Shown: positions 1 to 5,491, counted from the stretch's first letter. The stretch is DNA of 9,743 nt from Candidatus Cloacimonadota bacterium (GCA_028681035.1 JAQUJJ010000134.1:1-9743); one strand, 5' to 3'. Notes: generated by a model from the sequence alone, not told the origin. A program made the numbers and translations.

Positions 1-50
1 CAAACCTCTTGTCGTAACATATCCCAAAAACACCCTTTTTTGTCAAACCT

Positions 51-122
51 CCCCTTTCCCCTTAACTCTTTACTGTTGTTCACACTACCCCCTTTCCCCT
101 CTTTTCCATACCCCTTGTCCCC
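51..122 (-). other. C-rich tract with six runs of four or more C (possible minus-strand G-quadruplex)
   Basis: On the plus strand, runs of at least four C occur at 51-54, 58-61, 88-92, 96-99, 111-114 and 119-122. CCCCTTTCCCCT appears twice, at 51-62 and 89-100. Read on the minus strand, the last four runs give four G-tracts separated by 4, 11 and 3 nt. That is compatible with a G-quadruplex, although the 11-nt loop is longer than the strict rule allows. The plus strand has only about six G in the first 125 bases. Whether the structure forms, and whether it has any role, is not known from sequence. Confidence 0.4.
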
Positions 123-211
123 TTACAGGGAGACTGTTCATAATTCAGTATGATGTTTGGCGGTGTTTGTCGCCAACTCATGTTTGCAGAGGGATTACAC
201 CGTATTACAAA

Positions 212-235
212 GGAGCTACGGGCGTCCCGCCTGTA
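212..235 (-). repeat. 24-bp stem-loop repeat, copy 1
   Basis: Read on the minus strand, this copy begins TACAGGCGGGACGCCCG and ends GTAGCTCC. It has two 8-nt arms around a GGA loop, with one mismatched pair in the stem. It matches the plus-strand copy at 297-320 at 20 of 24 positions. All four differences are transitions (G versus A, or C versus T). It is inverted relative to copies 2 and 3, so GGAGCTAC at 212-219 and GTAGCTCC at 313-320 bracket the cluster as an outer inverted repeat. Confidence 0.7.
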
Positions 236-270
236 CAGATTTCACATGCATCTTGCCTGCTTAGCATTTA

Positions 271-294
271 CGTAGGCGGGACGCCTACTCCTCC
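271..294 (+). repeat. 24-bp stem-loop repeat, copy 2
   Basis: GTAGGCG (272-278), loop GGA (279-281) and CGCCTAC (282-288) form a perfect 7-bp stem, followed by TCCTCC where the other copies end GCTCC. The core AGGCGGGACGCC (274-285) is the exact reverse complement of 221-232 in copy 1, so copies 1 and 2 could also pair with each other as a 12-bp stem. Confidence 0.65.
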
Positions 295-296
295 AG

Positions 297-320
297 TACA
301 GACGAGACGTCTGTAGCTCC
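297..320 (+). repeat. 24-bp stem-loop repeat, copy 3
   Basis: TACAGACG (297-304), loop AGA (305-307) and CGTCTGTA (308-315) form a perfect 8-bp stem, followed by the shared tail GCTCC (316-320). Compared with copy 1, every difference is a transition. Compared with copy 4 at 2271-2294, the two outer stem pairs are swapped on both sides, which preserves pairing. Confidence 0.7.
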
Positions 321-376
321 AAATCCATGGTAACTCCAAATCAACTGCTGCTCCAAATCAACTGCTGCTCCAAATC
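317..376 (+). repeat. 17-bp tandem repeat, three and a half units
   Basis: The nine-base word CTCCAAATC recurs at 317, 334, 351 and 368, an exact period of 17 bp. Units 334-350 and 351-367 are identical (CTCCAAATCAACTGCTG). The unit at 317-333 shares the first nine bases but has a different tail, and the unit at 368 is partial. The first unit grows out of the tail of stem-loop copy 3, so the tandem array seems to have been seeded there. Confidence 0.85.
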
Positions 377-410
377 ATACTTACTAATTAAATTATCCTT
401 GCTTCTATCT

Positions 411-467
411 CCCTATCACTGCCCACCCATTGCCCTCCACGTGGGCATTGGGTGGGCAATGATAGGG
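411..467. repeat. Long inverted repeat, 25-bp arms, 7-nt loop
   Basis: The left arm (411-435, beginning CCCTATCACTGCCCACCC) and the right arm (443-467) are complementary at 23 of 25 positions. They are separated by the loop TCCACGT (436-442). No T-tract follows on either strand, so it does not look like an intrinsic terminator. It ends 29 nt before the -35 hexamer of the downstream gene. It could be a small palindromic mobile repeat, a cruciform-forming site or the precursor of a structured RNA. The sequence does not decide between these. Confidence 0.75.
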
Positions 468-495
468 CAATGCAAGCAAGTAAGAAACACAAAAC

Positions 496-523
496 TTGAC
501 AGAAATGTCTCTGTGTAGATGAT
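496..523 (+). promoter_or_regulatory. Putative sigma70-type promoter for the 564-aa protein gene
   Basis: A perfect TTGACA lies at 496-501. With a 16-nt spacer the -10 candidate is GATGAT (518-523), which matches TATAAT at four of six positions. Transcription would start near 530, leaving a leader of about 20 nt that contains the strong Shine-Dalgarno sequence. The -35 lies 55 nt before the ATG, much like the other two TTGACA promoters in the window. Confidence 0.45.
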
Positions 524-550
524 GCAGAAAACATAGCCTAAGGAGGTTGT

Positions 551-2245
551 ATGTTAATACCACCATTTGTGCCACCCAATGGCAACCAAAAGCCCCAAGC
601 TGTTCGTATCAACGTTTCTATGCCCAAGCTTAGCATTATTCCTGCGTTAATAAGCTGCATTTTAGTTGTTTTATTTATTCTCTATTTTGTGCTGCCGGTG
701 ATGAACCTGCGTTTTGTGGGCTGGATAGTACCATTAGTAGTATGTTTACTGCCCTTTATGCTCATCCCCAAGTGGCAGAAGGCAGTTAAGTATTTCATGA
801 TCGCCCTTGGTTTGTGGCTGATCTTGGTACCCTTTTTTTCCTCTGGTATCTTCCATGCCAAGAAGTATCGTAACTTAATAGGCAAGGTGGAATCTACCAA
901 TTTCACGGAGCTTGTTTCCCCTGTAAATCTGGATCAGGTACCGATTATCGACAGAACCTTCGCTGCTTCTTTAGCAGAGAAGAAACTAGGCGAAGATTTC
1001 GCACTGGGCAGCCGGGTAACTTTGGGCTATCCCACAATTCAGATGGTAGATAAACGCCTCTTCTGGGTTGTTCCGCTGCTGCACAGTGGCTTCTTTAAAT
1101 GGCTCACCAACATGAATAACGGTACTCCGGGCTACATAAAAGTTTCGGCTACCAACCCTCAGGATATAACCTTTGTAAGAGAGATTAATGATAAGCCCAT
1201 CCAAATTAAATACCAGAAAAATGCCTGCTTTGGTCAGGATTTGTACCGTCATTTGTATATGAACGGTTTCTCTGGTGTGGGTTTGGCAGGTGATACCTTT
1301 GAAATTGATGATAAGGGCGAGCCGTATTGGACGATTACCACTTTCACCCATAAGATAGGTGTTCGGGGTTCGGAGGCAACAGGTTTGGCAACCATTCATG
1401 CCACTTCCGGTGAGATTAAATACTATCCGCTTATTAAGACCGCTGATGGATTCAGTGATGCCAATATCCCCTCTTGGGTGGATAGAGTGCAGCCTGCTTA
1501 CTTTGTAATGCCCCAGCTTTCGTGGTGGGGTAAGTATGTGCGCGGGTTCTGGAATACGGTGTTTGGCAAACGCGATATGCTGATGGTAACCGATGGATAC
1601 AATGTTATCTTTGGGAATGACCAGCGCAGTTACTTTTACACAGGCTTGTCCAGCGTGGGTTCGGACGAAGGTACGGTGGGGTTCACTCTGATCGATACCA
1701 AAAACAAGAGTACACATCTCTACCTCGTGTCCGGTGCCACGGAATATGCAGCCATGAAATCCGCCGAGGGCAAGGTGCAAAACTTTAAATACTATGCCAC
1801 CTTCCCTATTCTGGTAAACATGAATGGAGCTGCCACCTACTTTATGACCCTGAAAGATAGCGCTGGCTTGGTGAAGATGTTCTGCTTTGTATCCGTGAAG
1901 GATTTCTCACTGGTTGGCGTGGGTGAAAGCGTTAAAGCCGCTCGCGATAACTTCCAGATGGCAATGGCGGGCAGCAGAATCGGCACATTGGCAGAAGGCT
2001 CGGTGGAAAAAGAAACCTTTGAAGGCACAATTGTGCGCTTTGGCAGCGACATTAAAGACGGACGTACTTTCTACTATTTCAGCCTCGTGGAAAAACCCGG
2101 CATCATCTATATCGCCACCAGTAACCTCAGCAGTTATCTGCCTTTAACCAGTTCCGGTGATAGAGTTAAGATAGCTTTTATGCGCAATGCAGATACCGAG
2201 ATAAGCCTTACAGAGCTTAAAAACCTAAGCTTGGGCGAGAAATAA
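551..2245 (+). CDS. Membrane-anchored protein of unknown function (564 aa)
   Basis: I do not recognise a named family with certainty. The ATG at 551 follows a near-perfect ribosome binding site, AGGAGG at 541-546, four nt before it. Three hydrophobic segments (about residues 28-50, 54-73 and 79-96) anchor the N-terminus, and the rest should form one large soluble part. Two stretches (about 135-200 and 245-293) have the helix, then W-x-V strand, then TGxIxxY-like strand pattern seen in PepSY-type domains; this is a weak resemblance. Residues about 485-545 read like a small OB-fold: an EGTIVRFG strand, a DGRTFYYFSL strand, then SGDRVKIAFM. Aromatic-rich motifs such as LFWVVPLLHSGFFKW and GTPGYIKVSA are the best search handles. 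It is the only gene before a convergent intergenic region, so it is probably transcribed alone. Hypothetical proteins with membrane-tethered PepSY-like modules exist in Firmicutes, but I claim no orthology. The open frame is long, the signals are good and the codon use matches its neighbours, so the gene itself is secure. Confidence 0.9.
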   Translation: MLIPPFVPPNGNQKPQAVRINVSMPKLSIIPALISCILVVLFILYFVLPVMNLRFVGWIVPLVVCLLPFMLIPKWQKAVKYFMIALGLWLILVPFFSSGIFHAKKYRNLIGKVESTNFTELVSPVNLDQVPIIDRTFAASLAEKKLGEDFALGSRVTLGYPTIQMVDKRLFWVVPLLHSGFFKWLTNMNNGTPGYIKVSATNPQDITFVREINDKPIQIKYQKNACFGQDLYRHLYMNGFSGVGLAGDTFEIDDKGEPYWTITTFTHKIGVRGSEATGLATIHATSGEIKYYPLIKTADGFSDANIPSWVDRVQPAYFVMPQLSWWGKYVRGFWNTVFGKRDMLMVTDGYNVIFGNDQRSYFYTGLSSVGSDEGTVGFTLIDTKNKSTHLYLVSGATEYAAMKSAEGKVQNFKYYATFPILVNMNGAATYFMTLKDSAGLVKMFCFVSVKDFSLVGVGESVKAARDNFQMAMAGSRIGTLAEGSVEKETFEGTIVRFGSDIKDGRTFYYFSLVEKPGIIYIATSNLSSYLPLTSSGDRVKIAFMRNADTEISLTELKNLSLGEK

Positions 2246-2270
2246 GCTGCGCTGAAGTAGCATGGGTAGT

Positions 2271-2294
2271 GGAGCATCAGACGTCTCGTCTGAT
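2271..2294 (-). repeat. 24-bp stem-loop repeat, copy 4
   Basis: Read on the minus strand, ATCAGACG, loop AGA and CGTCTGAT form a perfect 8-bp stem followed by GCTCC. The 15-base core CAGACGAGACGTCTG is identical to copy 3. The two terminal base pairs differ (AT...AT here, TA...TA there) in a way that keeps the stem intact. It begins 26 nt after the stop codon of the 564-aa gene and is followed on the plus strand by CCCTTTGTT, so it could serve as a weak 3' stem for that transcript. Confidence 0.7.
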
Positions 2295-2410
2295 CCCTTT
2301 GTTAAGTCTGGAGTCGTTGCTGCCGAAACAAACATTAGCTATACCTAAAACTATTAGGCAGCAAGGACTACAGCGTTAAAATAATAGAATATTATGCAGA
2401 TATATTTTAC

Positions 2411-2437
2411 CACAGAGAACACCGAATTCACAGAAGA
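2411..2437 (+). repeat. Degenerate CACAGAG-type 9-bp tandem repeat
   Basis: Three consecutive 9-bp units read CACAGAGAA, CACCGAATT and CACAGAAGA. From memory, this resembles the ACCACAGAG...CACAGAG element scattered through the intergenic DNA of many environmental bacteria. Here it is preceded by TTTTAC, as such elements often are. The copy is worn, and an AAAGAGAAATGAGAGG stretch follows. The identification rests on recall of the motif, not on a search. Confidence 0.45.
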
Positions 2438-2532
2438 TTTAACAAAGAGAAATGAGAGGGTAAGCCGCTGCTGTTAAACGTAATGGGTAAAACCGAGTTC
2501 TTTTTTTAATACAGAACATGTTCAGAGCTGGA

Positions 2533-2550
2533 TCCCCGCCTCCGCGGGGA
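2533..2550. repeat. REP-like GC-rich hairpin
   Basis: TCCCCGC (2533-2539), loop CTCC (2540-2543) and GCGGGGA (2544-2550) form a perfect 7-bp GC-rich stem. The flanks CTGGA before and CGAC after make it resemble the common repetitive extragenic palindrome of the form GGATCCCCGCCTGCGCGGGGATGAC. Its place between convergent genes fits that class, which is often found downstream of operons. Confidence 0.5.
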
Positions 2551-2562
2551 CGACAAGGAGTA

Positions 2563-2585
2563 CTTGTAAGCCTACATCTTACAAG
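2563..2585 (-). terminator. Hairpin immediately after the ECF operon, possible 3' end
   Basis: CTTGTAAG (2563-2570) and CTTACAAG (2578-2585) form a perfect 8-bp stem with a 7-nt loop, starting two nt after the EcfT stop codon. On the minus strand it is followed by TACTCCTTGTC, which is not a proper U-tract, and then by the REP-like hairpin. The two hairpins together may stabilise or end the operon transcript. A standard intrinsic terminator is not demonstrated. Confidence 0.35.
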
Positions 2586-2587
2586 CT

Positions 2588-3310
2588 CTAAAGCAAGCAA
2601 AACACAATAAACAGTATCAAAGCTGCAAGCAATAAGGCGTCGGCGAACCCGACGCTTTGCTTATGCAGAAAGCTGCGCTTGCCTTTGCTGCGGAATCCGC
2701 GCAACTCAAGAGCAATGGCTGCGCTTGTACTACCGTTAATAATCCCCGCCAAAGCCGAAACTGCCATTAGTTTATAAACACTTAAACGCTGTTTCCACGG
2801 CAATTTGGCAGGTTCAATTCCTCTAATTCTTAGGCTCTGCATAAAGCCCTTTAGTTTGGCAGAAAAGCTGGGGATAAGCTGCACACCGTAGGACAGCATG
2901 AAGCTAAACTCTTCGGGTAAACGGATAGCGGCAAAGGCAGACTGAAAATCACGGAAACTATTGCGGGATATTGCTTTGGCACATAGCACCACCGCCATCA
3001 AACGCAGGCTAATCACTGCTGCCCAATATAACCCCCCGCTGCTTATACGCATAAAACCCATGCGCCACAAAACTTCTCCCTCTCCACGAAAGATAAGCTG
3101 CAACACTGCTAATGACATAACAAAAGGCAGGCTTCGCCAAAGGCTTTTAAAGGTTTTTATCCATCCATAGCCCATGCGAACGGAAGAGTATAATATGCTA
3201 AGCCCCAGTATGAAAAATAAACGCGGCAGAGAGCCACAGGCAAACACAAGGCTGCTAAGTACCAGGCAAATAAGGATGTGGCTGAGGGGGTGAAGGCGCA
3301 AGTTAGGCAT
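2588..3310 (-). CDS. ecfT: ECF transporter transmembrane component EcfT
   Basis: This is the energy-coupling transmembrane protein of an ECF importer. It links the two cytoplasmic ATPases to the substrate-binding S component. The 240-aa product has hydrophobic segments near residues 10-43, 60-75, 92-112 and 222-240. It carries the two cytoplasmic coupling motifs expected in EcfT, the R-x-R-G type RIRG at 161-164 and ELRG at 202-205; these arginines normally sit in grooves of the ATPases. At 240 aa it is slightly shorter than many EcfT proteins (about 260). It is the last gene of the operon. Its ATG overlaps the end of the preceding ATPase gene by 8 nt (3303-3310), so translation is probably coupled. 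No strong Shine-Dalgarno precedes it, which fits coupling. The family call rests on the motifs, the membrane pattern and the gene context. Confidence 0.85.
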   Translation of the reverse strand: MPNLRLHPLSHILICLVLSSLVFACGSLPRLFFILGLSILYSSVRMGYGWIKTFKSLWRSLPFVMSLAVLQLIFRGEGEVLWRMGFMRISSGGLYWAAVISLRLMAVVLCAKAISRNSFRDFQSAFAAIRLPEEFSFMLSYGVQLIPSFSAKLKGFMQSLRIRGIEPAKLPWKQRLSVYKLMAVSALAGIINGSTSAAIALELRGFRSKGKRSFLHKQSVGFADALLLAALILFIVFCLL

Positions 3311-3917
3311 GGTGAAACTCTATTATGTTGCCGTTCTTTAGCTCTAGCACCTTGTCAAAGTAGCTTTCACAGCCTGCCAGTTCATGGGCTACAATTAGCA
3401 TTCCGGGCTGTTCTTTCATCTTTAGCGAAAGCAACTGGAACAATCGCTCACTGGCAGAACTATCCAGAGAAGCGAAAGGCTCGTCCAACACCCAGAACTT
3501 ACTGCTAAGATAGGGTAATATGCGCTGTGCATCCTGCTTCTGCTCGCCTGTAGAGCGTTCGCTAAACAGCTTATCACTGTTGTCGGGATAATCAGGCAAA
3601 GCTGGAATGGCTATCTGCCACAATTGCCAATCCTGCTGTTGGCTAATTCCCAACAGGTTATCTACTGTGTTTTGGCTTTGATAAAAGATATGTTGAAACA
3701 GTCCTGCGTGCAGCTTTTGCACAGGTTTTTCTGCAAGGAATACAGAGCCTGATTGGGGGCTTAAGATACCCATGATTAGCTTTAGTAAGGTGCTTTTCCC
3801 ACAGCCATTCTCTCCGCTTAACAGCACATTCTGATTTGGTTTAATATGCAGATTTAGTTCTGTAAATAGCGGAGGCTTGTTTTCATAGCAAAAACTAAGC
3901 TGTTCAAGACGGATCAT
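3303..3917 (-). CDS. ecfA2: ECF transporter ATPase, second subunit, with divergent signature
   Basis: A 204-aa ABC ATPase that should pair with the product of the gene just upstream. Visible motifs are Walker A GENGCGKST (35-43), a Q-loop glutamine in FYQSQN (Q80), Walker B FWVLDEP (141-147, catalytic E146) and an H-loop histidine in VAHEL (H178). The signature is STGEQ (122-126) where LSGGQ is usual. The protein is much shorter than typical EcfA subunits (about 270-290 aa) and lacks most of the C-terminal extension. Paired with the LSGGQ of its partner, its own nucleotide site looks complete, whereas it offers a divergent signature to the partner's site. Its ATG lies within the last codons of the upstream ATPase gene (14-nt overlap, 3904-3917), with GGAG about 8 nt before it. 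The symbol reflects role and gene order, not confirmed orthology. Confidence 0.88.
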   Translation of the reverse strand: MIRLEQLSFCYENKPPLFTELNLHIKPNQNVLLSGENGCGKSTLLKLIMGILSPQSGSVFLAEKPVQKLHAGLFQHIFYQSQNTVDNLLGISQQQDWQLWQIAIPALPDYPDNSDKLFSERSTGEQKQDAQRILPYLSSKFWVLDEPFASLDSSASERLFQLLSLKMKEQPGMLIVAHELAGCESYFDKVLELKNGNIIEFHHA

Positions 3918-4563
3918 GATAAGCTCCGCTTAAGTTTATCACCACATCCGCCATGCTGATAAGCTCTGGAATATGCTCGGCAATCAACACAATGCTACCC
4001 TGCTGTTTAAGCTCGTATAGCCAATTACAGAGCAAGTGTAAAGAGTTGCCGGATAAGCCGCTTGCCGGTTCATCCAGAAGATATAAGGTAGGATTAAGTG
4101 CTTTGCCTATGGCACAAAGCAAAAGGCGTTTCTGTCCGCCGCTAAGAGACAAGGGGGAACTTTGCATATAGCCCGATAAACCAAAGTAAGCAGCAGCATT
4201 TGCTATCCGCTCTTTAATCTCTGAAGGGGCGATGCCTTTGTTCTCTAAAGCAAATGCCAGTTCCGCTTCACAAGTGGGGAAAAAGAATTGGGCATCGGTA
4301 TCGCTGCCAGCATGCCAGAGATAATGGAACTTTTCGTTTAGCGCCACCTTGCGCAAATCGGTTTCATTGTATTGTATTTCACCAGTTACGGTAGCGGCAA
4401 TATGCTCTGGGATAACGCCACTAATGGCAGCTAACAAGGTGCTTTTCCCGCAGCCGTTAGCACCGGTTAACGCACAAATACTACCGGGTTTAAGTTTCAG
4501 GCAGAAGGCGTTTATTACGCTTAACTCTGCGTAGCTGACGCTTAGCTTGTTTAGAACCAGCAT
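3904..4563 (-). CDS. ecfA1: ECF transporter ATPase, first subunit
   Basis: A 219-aa ABC ATPase of the ECF type. Motifs in order are Walker A GANGCGKST (34-42), the ECF-like region DAQFFFPT...ELAFALEN (90-108), signature LSGGQKR (140-146), Walker B LYLLDEP (160-166, E165) and H-loop IAEH (H197). In usual EcfA proteins FQNPDDQLF precedes APT. Here the aligned stretch is GSDTDAQFF, so the Q-loop glutamine falls on a serine (about S87). The later Q92 matches the second conserved glutamine. The loss of the Q-loop residue, together with the partner's STGEQ signature, suggests that this subunit's nucleotide site is the weaker one. The ATG overlaps the preceding stop codon as TAATG (4565-4561), a classical coupling arrangement. 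It is shorter than average for the family. Confidence 0.9.
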   Translation of the reverse strand: MLVLNKLSVSYAELSVINAFCLKLKPGSICALTGANGCGKSTLLAAISGVIPEHIAATVTGEIQYNETDLRKVALNEKFHYLWHAGSDTDAQFFFPTCEAELAFALENKGIAPSEIKERIANAAAYFGLSGYMQSSPLSLSGGQKRLLLCAIGKALNPTLYLLDEPASGLSGNSLHLLCNWLYELKQQGSIVLIAEHIPELISMADVVINLSGAYHDPS

Positions 4564-5177
4564 TAATGCAGCTCGAAGTATAAGGCTCCTTCAAATACCT
4601 GTGGCTCTGCTAAAGCATCGGCAAAGCCTAGTAACAATACTTCATCAGCTTTATGGATAGTAAACCTTAATTCCGGGCTGATATCCCAGCTTAGTAGCTT
4701 ATGCAGGTTTATCAGGCTGTTTACGCTGCTCTGGTCTATTAAAGCGGTATCATCACATTGCAAGTAGGTGATGTCCTTCACCCACATCCCACCCGGTATC
4801 TGAGGACTTTTCAGGTTGTAAGTGCCTTCCTCGGTTTTTTCCAACACTGCTCCTTCCAGATGAAAGGGGAAATCTAGGTTTTGCTTGAGGTCGTCCCGAC
4901 TGCACAATATAACCTTGTGGGTATCAGTTTTGGACATAGCGGGCAGAAAGTCCCTGAAATAATAGCCTTCAATATCTACAAAGGGCTTAAGCTCTTTTTG
5001 TAGTTGCTGAGTGTCCAGAAAGGGCTGCATGAGCATAAACTTGCTAGGGCGTGGCATGGGAACAAAGTTCTCCAGCACAATGCGTTTAAGGTTACGCACC
5101 CACTGCATTTCACGCAGGCTGGGGAATATCAAGCGCAGGGAATTGTCTTCGAAAGCTACATCATCTTGAGCCACCAC
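4563..5177 (-). CDS. C-terminal part of a frameshifted periplasmic accessory protein (sulfite-oxidase-fold-like)
   Basis: No ATG begins this 204-aa frame. The GTG at 5177 is only the first available start. The same frame stays open upstream to a stop at 5235-5237, and its upstream residues SLSRAEFEAIESWIV continue naturally from the end of the neighbouring 90-aa frame. The two therefore look like one gene of about 309 codons broken by a -1 shift between 5222 and 5234. Residues 1-36 finish a first domain (SLRLIFPSLREMQWVRNL, resembling the LRLVVP...WVK segment of sulfite-oxidase-like domains). Residues about 70-140 repeat the same pattern (YYFRDFL, then VILCSRDDL, then YNLKSPQIPGGMWVKDITYL), suggesting an internal duplication. 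No catalytic motif is visible. The stop overlaps the start of the first ATPase gene as TAATG. It may work as a periplasmic partner of the S component. If the frameshift is real, this piece has lost its export signal. Confidence 0.7.
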   Translation of the reverse strand: MVAQDDVAFEDNSLRLIFPSLREMQWVRNLKRIVLENFVPMPRPSKFMLMQPFLDTQQLQKELKPFVDIEGYYFRDFLPAMSKTDTHKVILCSRDDLKQNLDFPFHLEGAVLEKTEEGTYNLKSPQIPGGMWVKDITYLQCDDTALIDQSSVNSLINLHKLLSWDISPELRFTIHKADEVLLLGFADALAEPQVFEGALYFELH

Positions 5178-5218
5178 AATCCAGCTTTCTATAGCCTCAA
5201 ACTCTGCACGGCTGAGGC

Positions 5219-5491
5219 TTACAGATAGCGGTCGTCAGATTCGAAACGGATATTGTTATACTCGCCAAAGCTTTGTTGCTTAAGCCAAATATCAAAGCGG
5301 AAACCCTGCCAGTTATTAAGCCGCACAACGCCATCCTTCTCTCGGCTAGTCTTTAGTTCTTGCCTATCCAGCTTATACAAATCGGCATTGTCAAATTGAC
5401 GGCTTATCCCGCGGTAGTCTATTATCTCCAAAGCATTCACGCTGAGCACAGCGATGCTTAAGATAAACGTAAGTATCCAAAATCTTGTCAT
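5219..5491 (-). CDS. N-terminal part of the frameshifted periplasmic accessory protein
   Basis: A 90-aa frame with a clear signal peptide (MTRFWILTFILSIAVLSVNA, cleavage near residue 20). The start of a sulfite-oxidase or molybdopterin-oxidoreductase-like domain follows: LNNWQGFRFDIWLKQ (about 58-72), then NNIRFESDDRYL (79-90). In that fold W-x-G-x-x-x-x-x-x-L is followed by a V-x-F-x-S-x-D-x-Y strand, and the chain should continue; here it stops abruptly at TAA (5221-5219). The cysteine that binds molybdenum in true sulfite oxidases is absent: the residues before the W-x-G read VVRLNN. A ligand-binding rather than redox role is therefore more likely. Its ATG overlaps the S-component stop as ATGA (5491-5488). 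See the 4563-5177 entry for the other half. Confidence 0.7.
   Translation of the reverse strand: MTRFWILTFILSIAVLSVNALEIIDYRGISRQFDNADLYKLDRQELKTSREKDGVVRLNNWQGFRFDIWLKQQSFGEYNNIRFESDDRYL

Larger units (their letters stand above)
1..550. other. Repeat-rich intergenic region without a convincing gene
   Basis: No reading frame here looks like a protein gene. The one open frame with an ATG (327-518) starts inside tandem repeats and runs through the large inverted repeat, so it is taken as chance. From left to right the region holds a pyrimidine-rich tract with very few G on the plus strand (about 1-125), a small hairpin with 6-bp arms TTGGCG/CGCCAA (157-162 and 171-176), three copies of a 24-bp stem-loop repeat (212-235, 271-294, 297-320), a 17-bp tandem repeat (317-376), a long inverted repeat (411-467), and a promoter plus strong ribosome binding site for the gene at 551. 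The left edge may hold the untranslated end of a gene outside the window. Confidence 0.7.
2246..2587. other. Convergent intergenic region with dispersed repeats
   Basis: This region lies between the ends of the plus-strand 564-aa gene and the minus-strand ECF operon. I see no coding frame. It holds the fourth copy of the 24-bp stem-loop (2271-2294), a CACAGAG-type degenerate repeat (2411-2437), a run of seven T (2501-2507) without a convincing stem before it, a 10-bp perfect palindrome GAACATGTTC (2514-2523), a REP-like hairpin (2533-2550) and a hairpin beside the EcfT stop codon (2563-2585). No canonical intrinsic terminator (GC stem plus T-tract) is visible in either direction. Confidence 0.7.

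Noticed and set aside
200..380. CRISPR array
   Set aside because: The repeats are inverted or directly tandem without unique spacers of uniform length, and no cas gene is present.
327..518. 63-codon open frame on the plus strand
   Set aside because: It starts inside the 17-bp tandem repeat, runs through the large inverted repeat, has no ribosome binding site and has repeat-like composition.
986..1780. 264-codon open frame on the minus strand
   Set aside because: It lies wholly antisense to the well-supported 564-aa gene. Its translation is rich in His, Cys and Arg and lacks any domain pattern.
2491..2510. Intrinsic terminator for the 564-aa gene based on the seven-T run
   Set aside because: The sequence before the T run forms only a three-pair stem, and the site is about 250 nt past the stop codon.
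5215..5240. Programmed -1 frameshift site
   Set aside because: The overlap of the two frames contains no X-XXY-YYZ slippery heptamer or A/T run. A lost base in a GG pair explains it more simply.
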